From assembly GCF_022554085.1 (NCBI RefSeq), contig NZ_JAKFYR010000003.1, positions 354,074 through 418,073 of the forward strand: a DNA stretch of 64,000 bases. The letters are read 5' to 3'. The translations under genes were made by a program, and so were the position numbers. The stretch is from Rhodococcus sp. CH91 (lineage in GTDB: Bacteria; Actinomycetota; Actinomycetes; Mycobacteriales; Mycobacteriaceae). Below are positions 39,656 through 49,059 of this stretch, in pieces. The stretch's first letter is position 1. Every line of letters begins with the position of its first letter. A model generated the notes under the pieces. It saw nothing but the letters and a program-made list of their open reading frames with translations, was not told where the DNA came from and ran no database searches.

Positions 39656-41488
39656 TCAGCCCAGGCGCTGCTTCAATGCCTCGAACTCGTCGCGGATGCC
39701 GGACGGAACCTTCTCACCGAGGAACTCGAACCACTCGGCGATACCGTCGATCTCGGCCTTCCACTCCTCGACGTCGACCTTCAAGGCCTCGTCGACGTCG
39801 GCGGGATCGACATCGAGACCGTCGAGCGTGAGGTCCTCGGCCGTCGGAACGAAGCCGATCGGCGTGCTCTGCGCGCCGGCCTTGTTCTCGATACGGTCGA
39901 CGATCCACTTGAGCACGCGCGAGTTCTCGCCGAAGCCCGGCCACAGGAAGCGGCCGTCGTCGCCACGACGGAACCAGTTGACGTAGAAGATCTTCGGCAG
40001 CTTGGTCTCGTCGGCGTTCTTGCCGAGGGTGATCCAGTGATTCAGGTAGTCGCCGGCGTTGTAGCCGAGGAACGGCAGCATCGCCATCGGGTCGCGACGG
40101 ACGCTGCCGACCTTGCCCTCGGCCGCAGCGGTCTGCTCGGACGACAGGGTCGCGCCGAGGAAGGTGCCGTGCTGCCAGTCGAAGGACTGGCTGACGAGCG
40201 GCACGGTGGTCTTGCGACGTCCACCGAACAGGATCGCCGAGATCGGCACACCCTGCGGGTCGTCCCACTCGGGGGCGAGGATCGGGCACTGCGACATCGG
40301 GGTGCAGTACCGCGAGTTCGGGTGAGCGGCGTTGGTGCCGGACTCCGGGGTCCAGTCGTTGCCCAGCCAGTCGGTCAGGTGCGCCGGGGTTTCGCCGCCG
40401 ATGCCCTCCCACCAGATGTCACCGTCGTCGGTCTTCGCGACGTTGGTGTAGATGGTGTTGCCGGCCTCGATGGTGGCCATCGCGTTCGGGTTCGAATCCG
40501 CGCTGGTGCCCGGTGCCACACCGAAGAAGCCGAATTCCGGGTTGACGGCGTAGAGACGGCCGTCCTCACCGAAGCGCATCCATGCGATGTCGTCGCCGAG
40601 GGTCTCGGCACGCCAGCCGGGGATGGTGGGCTGGATCATCGCGAGGTTGGTCTTGCCACATGCCGACGGGAACGCCGCGGCGACGTAGTAGGCCTTCTCC
40701 TCGGGCGAGATCAGCTTGAGGATCAGCATGTGCTCGGCGAGCCAGCCCTCGTCGTGGGCCATCGCCGAGGCGATACGCAGCGAGTAGCACTTCTTGCCCA
40801 GCAGGGCGTTGCCGCCGTAGCCCGAGCCGAAGCTCCAGATCTCGCGGGCTTCGGGGAAGTGGCTGATGTACTTGGTGTCGTTGCACGGCCACGGGACATC
40901 CGCCTGGCCTTCGGCGAGGGGCGCGCCCACCGAGTGCAGCGCCTTGACGAACGGACGGTCGGTGCCGAGCTTCTCGAGAGCGGCGGTACCCATCCGGGTC
41001 ATGATGCGCATCGAGACGACGACGTACTCCGAGTCGGTGAGCTCCACACCGAGCTTCGGATCGTCGGCGCCGAGGGGGCCCATGCAGAACGGCACCACGT
41101 ACATCGTGCGTCCGCGCATGCTGCCGCGGTACAGCTCGGTCATCGTCGAACGCATCTCGGTCGGGGCGACCCAGTTGTTGGTGGGTCCCGCATCGATCTC
41201 GTTCTCCGAGCAGATGAAGGTACGCGACTCGACACGCGCGACGTCGGAAGGATCGGAGTTCGCGAGGAAGGAATTGGGCTTCTTCTCGTCGTTCAGACGG
41301 GTGAAGGTGCCGGACTCCACCAGCAGAGAGGTCAGACGGTCCCATTCCTCGTCGGAACCGTCGGCCCATACGACGCGATCGGGCTGGGTGAGCTCGGCAA
41401 TCTCCTGGACCCAGGCAAGCAACTCGGCGTGCTGGGTCGGAAGCTTGTCGTCGGTACCGTTCAAACCGGGAATGGTCGCTGAGGTCAT
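39656..41488 (-). CDS. pckA: GTP-dependent phosphoenolpyruvate carboxykinase
   Basis: A 610-residue PEP carboxykinase of the GTP-using (PckG-type) family, full length. The kinase loop [12 protein letters not shown] contains the P-loop and the reactive cysteine. The omega-loop region, the substrate-binding [10 protein letters not shown] segment and WVNWFRR-type residues ([21 protein letters not shown]) are intact. It converts oxaloacetate and GTP to PEP, CO2 and GDP, the first committed step of gluconeogenesis, important when cells grow on lipids. The ATG at 41488 with AGGAGAG before it gives the [14 protein letters not shown] start. Matches Rv0211 in position next to the Rv0210/Rv0209-like genes. 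A structured leader lies upstream. Confidence 0.96.
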   Translation of the reverse strand: MTSATIPGLNGTDDKLPTQHAELLAWVQEIAELTQPDRVVWADGSDEEWDRLTSLLVESGTFTRLNDEKKPNSFLANSDPSDVARVESRTFICSENEIDAGPTNNWVAPTEMRSTMTELYRGSMRGRTMYVVPFCMGPLGADDPKLGVELTDSEYVVVSMRIMTRMGTAALEKLGTDRPFVKALHSVGAPLAEGQADVPWPCNDTKYISHFPEAREIWSFGSGYGGNALLGKKCYSLRIASAMAHDEGWLAEHMLILKLISPEEKAYYVAAAFPSACGKTNLAMIQPTIPGWRAETLGDDIAWMRFGEDGRLYAVNPEFGFFGVAPGTSADSNPNAMATIEAGNTIYTNVAKTDDGDIWWEGIGGETPAHLTDWLGNDWTPESGTNAAHPNSRYCTPMSQCPILAPEWDDPQGVPISAILFGGRRKTTVPLVSQSFDWQHGTFLGATLSSEQTAAAEGKVGSVRRDPMAMLPFLGYNAGDYLNHWITLGKNADETKLPKIFYVNWFRRGDDGRFLWPGFGENSRVLKWIVDRIENKAGAQSTPIGFVPTAEDLTLDGLDVDPADVDEALKVDVEEWKAEIDGIAEWFEFLGEKVPSGIRDEFEALKQRLG

Positions 41489-41532
41489 CAAAACTCTCCT
41501 GGGGTGTGCCCGGAACCGGATCCCGCCTCCGA

Positions 41533-41627
41533 CCTGCACTTCGTGGGGTGCAGGCAGTGGCAGATCCGGGCTTTCCCCTCTCGGCAGGGGTACCACCTAC
41601 TTCGTCTGTGCCGGACGGCGAAGTAGG
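41533..41627 (-). promoter_or_regulatory. Structured 5' leader of pckA (three hairpins)
   Basis: Three perfect hairpins lie in the 45-140 bases before the pckA start: CCTGCAC/GTGCAGG (41533-41539 with 41548-41554), CCCCT/AGGGG (41575-41579 with 41586-41590) and CCTACTTCG/CGAAGTAGG (41596-41604 with 41619-41627). They would be transcribed as part of the leader if the promoter lies beyond 41630. I do not recognise a known riboswitch class. Confidence 0.4.
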
Positions 41628-41664
41628 CGCCGGATGTCCTGTTCATAGAGGTTAACGTCGGAAG

Positions 41665-41694
41665 TCCGACCGGCGTCACTCGGGGCCGGTCGGA
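41665..41694 (-). terminator. Hairpin after the small acidic-repeat gene
   Basis: TCCGACCGG (41665-41673) and CCGGTCGGA (41686-41694), a 9-bp perfect stem with a 12-base loop. It lies 72 bases beyond the stop codon at 41766 on the minus strand and ahead of the pckA leader, so it most likely ends the upstream transcript. Confidence 0.55.
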
Positions 41695-41765
41695 AATATC
41701 ACAGAAACGATTCAGAGCGTGCGCACAATACCGTCCCCTCCCCCTGCCGCGCAGTCGGATATGAA

Positions 41766-42137
41766 TCACTTCGATTCGTCTCCGTGGTGTATGTCGTATT
41801 CCAGGCTACCTGTGTCCACACGGCTCCATCGACCCGATCCGTCCGGCTCGCGCGAGAATTCCCACACGCCGTAAGCGCCGTCGTCCGCGATCACCGACAG
41901 GCGGTCGCTGTTCCCGTCGAGATCGGTATCGGTCGCGACGACGAGCCCTTCGCCCCGGCCGTCGGGTGATCCCCACGGGTCCCCGTCGAGCACGACCGTC
42001 TCGGCGACACCGTCGCCGTCGAGATCGGTCGTGGGGTCGAAGGCGTCGGCCCACGCCGCCACCTCGGACGGATCGAGTACTGCCTGGTCGAACGGAGTGA
42101 GCGCCCCACCCGGCCCGGTGTCGGCGAGTTCGGCCAT
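41766..42137 (-). CDS. Small acidic protein with Asp-rich calcium-binding-like repeats
   Basis: A 123-residue acidic protein. Two Asp-rich loops, DPTTDLDGDGVAETVVLD and DTDLDGNSDRLSVIADD, resemble the DxDxDG loops of dockerin/EF-hand or FG-GAP type repeats and alternate with short beta strands (ETVVLDGDPWG, GLVVATD, YGVWEFSR). No signal peptide or lipobox is visible. GAAAGGGGAACG precedes the ATG at 42137. Such proteins are frequent in Corynebacteriales, but I cannot assign a function. Calcium binding is possible from the loop pattern only. It lies between pckA and the genes for the degenerate P-loop proteins. Confidence 0.65.
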   Translation of the reverse strand: MAELADTGPGGALTPFDQAVLDPSEVAAWADAFDPTTDLDGDGVAETVVLDGDPWGSPDGRGEGLVVATDTDLDGNSDRLSVIADDGAYGVWEFSREPDGSGRWSRVDTGSLEYDIHHGDESK

Positions 42138-42172
42138 CGTTCCCCTTTCCGACCCGGCCCCCGCGGATCGTC

Positions 42173-43549
42173 CTATCCGGTTCGACGCGCGCCGCTGCCC
42201 CGCGGTTCCGCCGGCCGTCCGAGTGCTGCGAGGTCGCGTTCGCAGGCGGCGATCCGTGCGCGTCGCTCCCCACGGTGACGCGCGATCTCGGCGTCGATCG
42301 ACGCCACACGCTCACGCAGACGGATCGCGTGCCGGTCGCGGGCTGCGGCAGAAGCGGCAGCGAACTGCAGTTCCGCTTCGTGGATCCGGGTACGGATCCA
42401 CGTGTCGAGCTCCGCGCGCACGGCGGCGAGCTCGTCGGTGATCCACCGGCGCATCCGCTCCCGGTACGCGATGCGCCGTCGGATGTGCACCAGCCAGCCC
42501 GCGGCCGGAACCGCACACATCACCGCGATCACCAGCGGCATCCACCCCGGCAGACCCCCGAACGGGGTCGCGATCAACCGGCCGAGCCCTGCACCTGCCG
42601 AGGCGCCGAAGACCAGCGTCAGCGTGTCCTCCAGTGAGCGTGGGCCCGCGGCGGGACAGGGTGTCCGCGCGACCTCCGGAACGACGGCGTCCGGGGAGGT
42701 CCCGGCCATCGCGTCGGCGAGCCGCGCACGCAGGTCGCCGACGTGGACGTCGATCGTCCCGGCGGCCGCGTCGACACCATGGGAGTCGAGCGCCTCCAGC
42801 GCGGCGGCGGACGCCGCCCGCGAGCGCATCGCGAGGTCCTGCACCAGCGTCACCTGCAGTCGGCGCAGGTCGGGCCCCGAGGCAGTCGTAGGTCGGGCGG
42901 CGGCGAGTCGTGCGCGTTCGGCGAGCAGGTCCCCCTCGTCGTGTTCTCGGCCGAGGTGTTCGATCTCCTCTCGGATCATCGGACCGGTGGCGGCGACCAC
43001 CGCTGCGCGCGCTCGTCGCGGGTCGCCCGCGGACCGGACGGCAGCGACGAGCGCATCCCGCAGGTCGACGATGCCGGACTCGGCCGGACACGTCTGCCGG
43101 AGGGTCTCCTGCGCCCCCTCCCCGCTTCCGGACTCCCGTGCTTGCCGGGCCGATGCCGAGGAGACGGGCAGGACCACGACCCGCGTCAGCCAGGGTGCGT
43201 AGCGGTGCAGGATCTCGATGTCGGCATCGCGGACCGCACGCCAACCGGGACAGCTCTCGATGCCCGTGAGCGCACAGATCACCTCGGTCGCCTCGGCGGC
43301 AGCACGACGGATCAGGTCGAGCTCGGTCCGTCCGGCCGGCGCACAGGACTCGAGCACGACCAGCGCGACGGCGGCAGCCGGACCGTCGCTCCCGATCTCG
43401 ACACCACCGAGTTCGCGCAGTTCCGACTCCAGCTCGTCCGCGCCGGAACCGGGCACACCGACGACCCGCACGGTGGTCGCCGGTGGTTCGTGCAACCGCC
43501 TCCACCCGTGGGGGTGCCATCGCCGCAGGACGTCGTCGGCCCCGTTCAC
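42173..43549 (-). CDS. Membrane-associated protein with degenerate P-loop (Rv0210-like position)
   Basis: A 458-residue protein. Near residue 27 a strand-loop VRVVGVPGSGADELES looks like a Walker A motif that lost its Lys-Ser/Thr (GSGAD in place of GKS/T). Two hydrophobic segments (about residues 300-345, with VFGASAGAGLGRLIATPFGG and GWMPLVIAVMCAVPAAGWLV) follow a helical stretch. The C-terminal 110 residues are charged coiled-coil. This resembles dynamin-like or septin-like GTPase layouts whose GTPase has decayed. GTG start overlaps the stop of the preceding gene (GTGA). The position between pckA and trmB matches Rv0210, of unknown function. No nucleotide binding should be assumed. Confidence 0.65.
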   Translation of the reverse strand: MNGADDVLRRWHPHGWRRLHEPPATTVRVVGVPGSGADELESELRELGGVEIGSDGPAAAVALVVLESCAPAGRTELDLIRRAAAEATEVICALTGIESCPGWRAVRDADIEILHRYAPWLTRVVVLPVSSASARQARESGSGEGAQETLRQTCPAESGIVDLRDALVAAVRSAGDPRRARAAVVAATGPMIREEIEHLGREHDEGDLLAERARLAAARPTTASGPDLRRLQVTLVQDLAMRSRAASAAALEALDSHGVDAAAGTIDVHVGDLRARLADAMAGTSPDAVVPEVARTPCPAAGPRSLEDTLTLVFGASAGAGLGRLIATPFGGLPGWMPLVIAVMCAVPAAGWLVHIRRRIAYRERMRRWITDELAAVRAELDTWIRTRIHEAELQFAAASAAARDRHAIRLRERVASIDAEIARHRGERRARIAACERDLAALGRPAEPRGSGARRTG

Positions 43550-44181
43550 CGGGCGCCCGCGGCATCGGTCGAGCCGACGAGGTCGAGGACGTGTTCGACG
43601 AGTTCGCGCACCCGGGGGACGGCCGCGACACCGGCGGCGGTACGGGTGAGTTGCTCGTCGCGCAGTTCGCGGGCGGTTGCGGCGCACACCGCGACCGCGT
43701 CCGCGACGGCGTGCTCGTCACCCGCCGCGACCGCTCGTTCCTGAGCTGCTCCCATCCCGAGGGCGACGGCGGCGCACTCGGCGGGGTCTGCCTCCCCCGC
43801 CACCACGAGAACGACGCGCCGCCGGTCGACGGCGGTGAGCACGGCACGGTCGGCCGGATGCGCGACGGACGGGTCGAGACGCCGAGGCACGACGTAGACC
43901 ACGACGTCGGCATCGAGCACCGGTTCGGGACCATCGGGTGTGTCCACCGGCACGCCGAGCACGAGATGACCGGCACTGTCGTCGGGGGACAGCGCCTTGT
44001 CGCGAGACAGGGCCCGCCGCACACCGTCTTCGACGGCCTCGCGGCCGATTCCCGCGCGACCCGCCACCTGCACCCGGAGCGGAGCCGCATGCCGGGCCAG
44101 CGCCCTGCGCAGTTCCCGCCCCGCCTGCGCGTCGAGTTGTTCGGCCTCCGCGGCGAGGCGATGCCACAGATCCCCCGTCAT
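43546..44181 (-). CDS. Protein with degenerate P-loop (Rv0209-like position)
   Basis: A 211-residue protein. It begins with an amphipathic helix region (MTGDLWHRLAAEAEQLDAQ), and near residue 37 has RVQVAGRAGIGREAVEDGV, where a GTPase Walker A would be GxxxxGKS/T but here reads GRAGIGRE. The next strands, with DADVVVYVVPRRLDP and RRVVLVVAGEADP, look like the DxxG and NKxD regions of a GTPase, with AGEAD replacing NKxD. So it has a G-domain-like layout without the binding residues. GGGGGATC precedes the ATG at 44181. It is followed by the 458-residue gene with a GTGA overlap, so the two are a coupled pair. Confidence 0.65.
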   Translation of the reverse strand: MTGDLWHRLAAEAEQLDAQAGRELRRALARHAAPLRVQVAGRAGIGREAVEDGVRRALSRDKALSPDDSAGHLVLGVPVDTPDGPEPVLDADVVVYVVPRRLDPSVAHPADRAVLTAVDRRRVVLVVAGEADPAECAAVALGMGAAQERAVAAGDEHAVADAVAVCAATARELRDEQLTRTAAGVAAVPRVRELVEHVLDLVGSTDAAGAR

Positions 44182-44316
44182 GATCCCCCGATCGTCGCCG
44201 GAGATTGTGGCAGAGATGCTCCCGGCCGGCAGACGGACGAGTGCTTCCCTGAGAAAACACTGTGGTCACTCGAGTCACTCCTGCCACACACCCGGGAGAT
44301 ACGCGACAATGGTCGG

Positions 44317-45063
44317 GTGAACGAAGCCGATCAGCACACCACCGAGACGCTCGACGAGCGCCCGACCCGCGGGAACCGCCTGTACCCCAGGGTGACGAGT
44401 TTCCGGTCCCGCCGTGGGTCGCTGACCGACCCCCAGCAGCAGAGCTGGGACCGCCGCTGGCCCGAGCTCGGCAAGGAGGTCGGCGACGAGCCGCTCGACG
44501 TCGACGCATGGTTCGGCCGGTCGGCCCCGCTCGTACTCGAGATCGGTTCCGGAACGGGCACCGCGGCGGTCGCGATGGCCCAGGCCGAGCCGAACATCGA
44601 CCTCATCGCGGTGGAGGTCTACAAGCCGGGCATCGCGCAGACCCTGCAGGCCGTCGAACGCACCTACGACAGCGACACACCCGTCACGAATCTGCGGATC
44701 CTGCGCGGCGACGCCGTCGAGGTACTCGAGAAGATGCTGACCTCCGAGTCGCTGACCGGGGTACGCGTGTTCTTCCCGGATCCGTGGCCCAAGGCCCGCC
44801 ACCACAAGCGCCGGCTCCTGCAGGCCCCGACGTTCGCGTTGATCGCCGACCGGTTGAAGCCCGGCGGAGTGCTGCACGTGGCCACCGACCACGCCGACTA
44901 CGCCGAAGCCATCGCCGAGGTGGGCGACGCCGAACCCCGGCTCGCCCGGTTCTCCGGCGTCCCGCCGATCAGCCTCGAACGGCCCGTCACGAAGTTCGAG
45001 GACAAGGCTCACCAGGTGGGTAGCGCGATCAACGAGTTCGTCTGGGGGAAGATCGGAGCATGA
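44317..45063 (+). CDS. trmB: tRNA (guanine-N7-)-methyltransferase
   Basis: A 248-residue TrmB. SAM motif I is LVLEIGSGTGTAAVAMA (near residue 72). The acceptor-site signature VRVFFPDPWPKARHHKRRL near residue 150 is diagnostic, and the C-terminal TKFEDKAHQVG segment is the family ending. It methylates G46 in the tRNA variable loop. The start is GTG at 44317, chosen as the only frame start close to the family N-terminus; a much longer frame upstream is antisense to the P-loop gene. Its stop overlaps the NYN gene by 4 bases (ATGA). Gene order trmB, NYN protein, mmpL3 is the same as Rv0208c-Rv0206c. Confidence 0.95.
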   Translation: MNEADQHTTETLDERPTRGNRLYPRVTSFRSRRGSLTDPQQQSWDRRWPELGKEVGDEPLDVDAWFGRSAPLVLEIGSGTGTAAVAMAQAEPNIDLIAVEVYKPGIAQTLQAVERTYDSDTPVTNLRILRGDAVEVLEKMLTSESLTGVRVFFPDPWPKARHHKRRLLQAPTFALIADRLKPGGVLHVATDHADYAEAIAEVGDAEPRLARFSGVPPISLERPVTKFEDKAHQVGSAINEFVWGKIGA

Positions 45064-45752
45064 GTGTCGACGAAGAGCTCTCCGGCGTGACCGACCCCAC
45101 CGCAAGCGAGGGCGTCGCGCCGACCCGAAAAGTCCTGCTCGTCTGGGACGCCCCGAACCTCGACATGGGACTCGGCGCGATCCTCGGCGGCCGGCCCACC
45201 GCGGCCTACCGCCCCCGCTTCGATGCTCTCGGCCGCTGGCTGCTCGGGCGCACCGCCGAACTGTCGCGGCAGCACTCCGCACCCCTCGAACCCGAGGCGA
45301 CGGTGTTCACCAACATCGCGCCGGGCAGTGCGGACGTCGTGCGCCCCTGGGTCGAGGCACTGCGTAATGTGGGTTTCGCGGTCTTCGCCAAGCCGAAGAT
45401 CGACGAGGACAGCGATGTCGACTCCGACATGCTGCGTCACATCGAGCTCAGGCACCGGGAGGGCCTCGCCGGTGTGATGGTCGCCTCCGCCGACGGGCAG
45501 GCCTTCCGCGAGCCTCTCGAGCACCTCGCTCGTGAGGGTGTGGCCACCCAGGTGCTCGGCTTCCGTGAGCACGCGAGCTGGGCGGTGACCTCCGAGATCA
45601 TCGACTTCCTCGATCTCGAGGACATCCCCGGTGTGTTCCGCGAACCGCTGCCCCGCGTCAGCCTGGAATCGCTGCCCGACGAGGGCGCCTGGCTGCAGCC
45701 GTTCCGACCGCTTTCTGCTCTCCTCGTGGGGCGCAAGAGCGTCGCCGAATAG
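45060..45752 (+). CDS. NYN-domain (PIN-like nuclease fold) protein, Rv0207c-like
   Basis: A 230-residue protein with a NYN domain, from KVLLVWDAPNLDMGLG (first acidic residue) through DSDVDSDMLRHIELRHREGLAGVMVASADGQAF, in which the acidic residues of a PIN-like metal site are kept. The C-terminal 50 residues are less structured. Such proteins are predicted RNA-processing nucleases; this one has no demonstrated substrate. It is coupled to trmB by a 4-base overlap and precedes mmpL3 by 9 bases, so all three are likely one operon. That constant association with mmpL3 in Corynebacteriales is notable but unexplained. Confidence 0.85.
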   Translation: MSVDEELSGVTDPTASEGVAPTRKVLLVWDAPNLDMGLGAILGGRPTAAYRPRFDALGRWLLGRTAELSRQHSAPLEPEATVFTNIAPGSADVVRPWVEALRNVGFAVFAKPKIDEDSDVDSDMLRHIELRHREGLAGVMVASADGQAFREPLEHLAREGVATQVLGFREHASWAVTSEIIDFLDLEDIPGVFREPLPRVSLESLPDEGAWLQPFRPLSALLVGRKSVAE

Positions 45753-45761
45753 GAGACTTAC

Positions 45762-48700
45762 GTGTTCGACCGTTGGGGAGAGCTCGTCTACCGCGCGCGC
45801 TTCACCGTCATCGCGGTGATGGTCGCGGCGTTGCTCGGGCTCGCCGGGTACGGCCTGAGCCTGAACGATCACCTCAGCCAGAGCGGCTGGGACGATCCCG
45901 GCTCCCAGTCCGTCGCCGCCGCGAAGCTCGCGGACGGCACGTTCGGCCGAGACACCATGGGCGACGTGCTGGTGCTGTACACGGCGCCGGAGGGCAAGAC
46001 GGTCGACGACCCCGAGTTCGCCGCGACCGTCACGGACAGCCTGAACTCGCTGGTCGCCGAGCACCCCGACGAAATTCTCAAGATCAACGGCGCGTACTGG
46101 CCGACCGACAGCGCCCCGTCGCTGCCGACCCTGGCGGATCCGTCACGGCAGCACGCGATCGCGTCGGTCGCCATCGCCGGTGAGAACGACACCGAGCTGA
46201 CCGGGAACTTCCGTGAGGTCAAGGACGAGTTCTACATCGACGGTGTCGACGTGCAACTCGCCGGACTCCAACCGATCTCCGGTGCTCTCAACGACACGAT
46301 GGCCAACGACATCAAGCGCATGGAGATCCTCGCGATCCCTGCGGTCGGTGTGCTCCTGTTCTTCGTCTTCGGTGGTGTCGTCGCCGCCGCGCTGCCACTC
46401 ATCACCGGCGGGCTGACGATCATCGCGGCGAACGGCATCGTCCGGTTGATCACCAACTTCACCGAGGTCAACTCGTTCGTCGCCCCCGTCGTCTCGCTCA
46501 TCGGCCTGGGCCTGGCGATCGATTACGGCCTGTTCATGGTGTCGCGCTTCCGCGAAGAACTCGCCGAGGGTTACGACACCCCGGCGGCGGTGAGACGCAC
46601 CGTCGTCACCGCAGGTCGCACGGTGGTGTTCTCGGCGACCATGGTGGTCACGAGCCTCGGTGGTCTCGTCCTGTTCCCTCAGGGCTTCCTGAAGTCCGTC
46701 GCCTACGGCGCGATCTCCGCGGTGTCGTTGGCGGCTCTGCTGTCCATCACGGTCCTGCCCGCGATCCTGAGCATCCTCGGCAAGCGCATCGACAAGTTCG
46801 GCATGAAGCGCTTCGGGCAGATCCAGTCGAACGAACAGGTCGAGAACAGCTTCCTCGGTCGCCTGTGCCGCTGGGTGATGGTCAACCCGATGAAGGTGAC
46901 CATCCCGACGGTCATCGGTCTGCTGCTGCTCATCATGCCGCTGACCGGCATCAAGTTCGGCGGCATCAACGAGACCTACCTGCCGCCCGAGCACCCGACC
47001 CGCGTGGCGCAGGAGACCTTCGACGAACTGTTCCCCGGCCAGCGCGCCGAGCCGGTCAAGCTCGTCGTCCGCGGCGCCGAGGGCGGCGACCTCAACAAGA
47101 TCATCACCACGGCCAGCGAGGCTCCCGGTCTCGTCGAGAAGTTCACGATCACCGGCCCCGCCAAGGACGGCGTCCGCGTGCTCAAGGCGGGCCTGACCGA
47201 CCGCAACGAGGCCGCCGACACCATCGAATATCTGCACTCGGCCCAATGGCCCGAGGGTGTCGACGTGCTCGTCGGCGGCACCCCCGCGATCGAGCAGGAC
47301 TCCATCGCGGCCCTGCTCGACACGCTGCCCCTGATGGTGGTGGTCGTCGTCCTGCTCACGACCCTGCTCATGTTCCTGGCGTTCGGCTCACTCGTCCTAC
47401 CGGTCAAGGCCGTCCTGATGAGCGCCCTGGGTCTCGGCTCGACGCTGGGCATCCTCACCTGGATCTTCATCGACGGCAACGGCGCGGACCTGCTCAACTT
47501 CACGCCGGGGCCGATCATGTCGCCGGTCCTCGTGCTGATCATCGCGATCGTGTACGGCCTGTCGACCGACTACGAGGTGTTCCTGCTTTCCAGAATGGTG
47601 GAGGCGAGATCGCTGGGTGCGAGTACCACCGAGTCCATCCGGGTCGGTACCGCCCATACCGGCCGCATCATCACCGCGGCCGCATTGATCCTCATCGTCG
47701 TCACCGGGGCGTTCGGATTCTCCGAACTGGTGATGATGAAGTACATCGCCTTCGGCATGATCGCCGCGCTGATCATCGACGCCACGGTCATCCGCATGTT
47801 CCTCGTCCCCGCGGTGATGAAGCTGCTCGGCGACGACTGCTGGTGGGCACCGGCCTGGATGAAACGCATCCAGGAGAAGATCGGCCTGGGTGAACCCATC
47901 CTCGCCGACGAGCTCATGCCCCAGGACGTCCCCGAACTCATCACCGTCGGCATGTTCGGTCCGGCGACGGTCGCGGCGACAGGCTCGCACCGCTTCCCCG
48001 CCGGCGCCTTCGAGGGCGGCTCGGATCTCACCCAGCCACTGCCGAAGATCGCACCGCCCCGACCGGCCGCCGAACAGCGCAAACTCCGCGATCTCACACC
48101 ACCGACCCGCCGCCAGGGCCCGAGTCGTCCCGGTGTCCGCCCGGGTGCGCCTTCTTCCGCCCGTCCGCCCGCTCCGCGCAACGGGGAGCGTGTGCCGCCC
48201 GCATCCGGGCGCCCTGCCCCTCCGGCCGGCCGGCCCGCCCAGCCCGGAGCGAGCCGTCCGGCACCGTCACAGGCGATGCCCGACCCCCGGCCCCGCCCGG
48301 AGGGAAGGCCGGGAGCGAGCGAGGAGAACGGCACGCCGCTCCCCCGCCGCACGCCCGAACCGCCTCCGGCCTCGGCCGTGCCCCCGCTCCCCCGCCGTCA
48401 GCGGGGCGAGGTTCCGCCGCCGCTACCGCAGACCTTCGTCCGGCCGGCTCCGCTACCCGGCGAGGCGGCGGCACCGACCGGCCAGGCACGCTCCGGCGAA
48501 CCCGCCGGCAACGGCCGGGGACGGGATCCGCAGGCGATCGAGAACTGGTTGTCGCAGTTGCGGCGCACATCGTCACCGAGCGGAGAAGCGCGACCCGCAC
48601 CGAGCGGAGAAGCGCGACCCGAGCCTCGATCACGTCCGGCGGAAGCACCACGACCCGGGGTTCAGGAACCGCCCCGCCCGCCCGGACAGGGCACGCCCCG

Positions 48701-48959
48701 GCCGGGCCAGGGGGGCCCGCGGCCGCCCGCGCAGGATGCTCCGCGTCCGCCCCTGCCGCCCCGCCGCCGGGACGGTGAGCAGGGCGACCCGCGAGGCGGA
48801 TCGCCCCGGCCGGGTGAGCCGGGACGAGCAGAACAGCGACCGGACGAGTCGCGGCCGGAACCGAACGGAGCGGATTCCCCGGGCCGCGGACGTCACGGTC
48901 CCGACAGCGGCCGGTCCATCAGTGTCAGCGAACTGATCGCGCGGCAACGCCGCGATTGA
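45762..48959 (+). CDS. mmpL3: MmpL3-type trehalose monomycolate transporter
   Basis: A 1065-residue RND/MmpL transporter. Two halves each have periplasmic porter domains and membrane segments. The proton-relay Asp-Tyr pairs are intact: LGLAIDYGLFMVSR (D254, Y255) and YGLSTDYEVFLLSR (D603, Y604), equivalent to the essential pairs of M. tuberculosis MmpL3. The last 340 or so residues form a Pro/Arg/Ala/Gly-rich cytoplasmic tail, longer than many homologues and containing a 24-base tandem repeat. GGAGAC precedes the GTG start. It exports trehalose monomycolate to the periplasm and is normally essential. It fits with the TmaT- and MtrP-like genes in the first 10 kb, which act on the same substrate. 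Confidence 0.95.
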   Translation: MFDRWGELVYRARFTVIAVMVAALLGLAGYGLSLNDHLSQSGWDDPGSQSVAAAKLADGTFGRDTMGDVLVLYTAPEGKTVDDPEFAATVTDSLNSLVAEHPDEILKINGAYWPTDSAPSLPTLADPSRQHAIASVAIAGENDTELTGNFREVKDEFYIDGVDVQLAGLQPISGALNDTMANDIKRMEILAIPAVGVLLFFVFGGVVAAALPLITGGLTIIAANGIVRLITNFTEVNSFVAPVVSLIGLGLAIDYGLFMVSRFREELAEGYDTPAAVRRTVVTAGRTVVFSATMVVTSLGGLVLFPQGFLKSVAYGAISAVSLAALLSITVLPAILSILGKRIDKFGMKRFGQIQSNEQVENSFLGRLCRWVMVNPMKVTIPTVIGLLLLIMPLTGIKFGGINETYLPPEHPTRVAQETFDELFPGQRAEPVKLVVRGAEGGDLNKIITTASEAPGLVEKFTITGPAKDGVRVLKAGLTDRNEAADTIEYLHSAQWPEGVDVLVGGTPAIEQDSIAALLDTLPLMVVVVVLLTTLLMFLAFGSLVLPVKAVLMSALGLGSTLGILTWIFIDGNGADLLNFTPGPIMSPVLVLIIAIVYGLSTDYEVFLLSRMVEARSLGASTTESIRVGTAHTGRIITAAALILIVVTGAFGFSELVMMKYIAFGMIAALIIDATVIRMFLVPAVMKLLGDDCWWAPAWMKRIQEKIGLGEPILADELMPQDVPELITVGMFGPATVAATGSHRFPAGAFEGGSDLTQPLPKIAPPRPAAEQRKLRDLTPPTRRQGPSRPGVRPGAPSSARPPAPRNGERVPPASGRPAPPAGRPAQPGASRPAPSQAMPDPRPRPEGRPGASEENGTPLPRRTPEPPPASAVPPLPRRQRGEVPPPLPQTFVRPAPLPGEAAAPTGQARSGEPAGNGRGRDPQAIENWLSQLRRTSSPSGEARPAPSGEARPEPRSRPAEAPRPGVQEPPRPPGQGTPRPGQGGPRPPAQDAPRPPLPPRRRDGEQGDPRGGSPRPGEPGRAEQRPDESRPEPNGADSPGRGRHGPDSGRSISVSELIARQRRD
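48575..48622 (+). repeat. 24-base tandem repeat in the mmpL3 tail
   Basis: Two adjacent copies of a 24-base unit (48575-48598 and 48599-48622) encode PSGEARPA and PSGEARPE in the proline-rich tail. It suggests slippage-driven length variation in this tail. Confidence 0.7.
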
Positions 48960-48970
48960 CCTCCGACGAT

Positions 48971-48999
48971 TCGAGGCGACCCGCTACGGGTCGCCTCGA
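48971..48999 (+). terminator. mmpL3 terminator hairpin
   Basis: TCGAGGCGACCC (48971-48982) and GGGTCGCCTCGA (48988-48999) form a perfect 12-bp stem around GCTAC, 11 bases after the mmpL3 stop. No T-run follows. Because the next gene is convergent, it may act in both directions. Confidence 0.75.
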
Positions 49000-49059
49000 G
49001 TCCTTCGGGCGATCGGTGCCCGTCGAGTACGGGTGCCTGCCGGATCGGCACCCGGCGGG

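Noticed and set aside
41533-41627. Known riboswitch in the pckA leader
   Set aside because: Hairpins are present, but I could not match the sequence to any riboswitch class I know.
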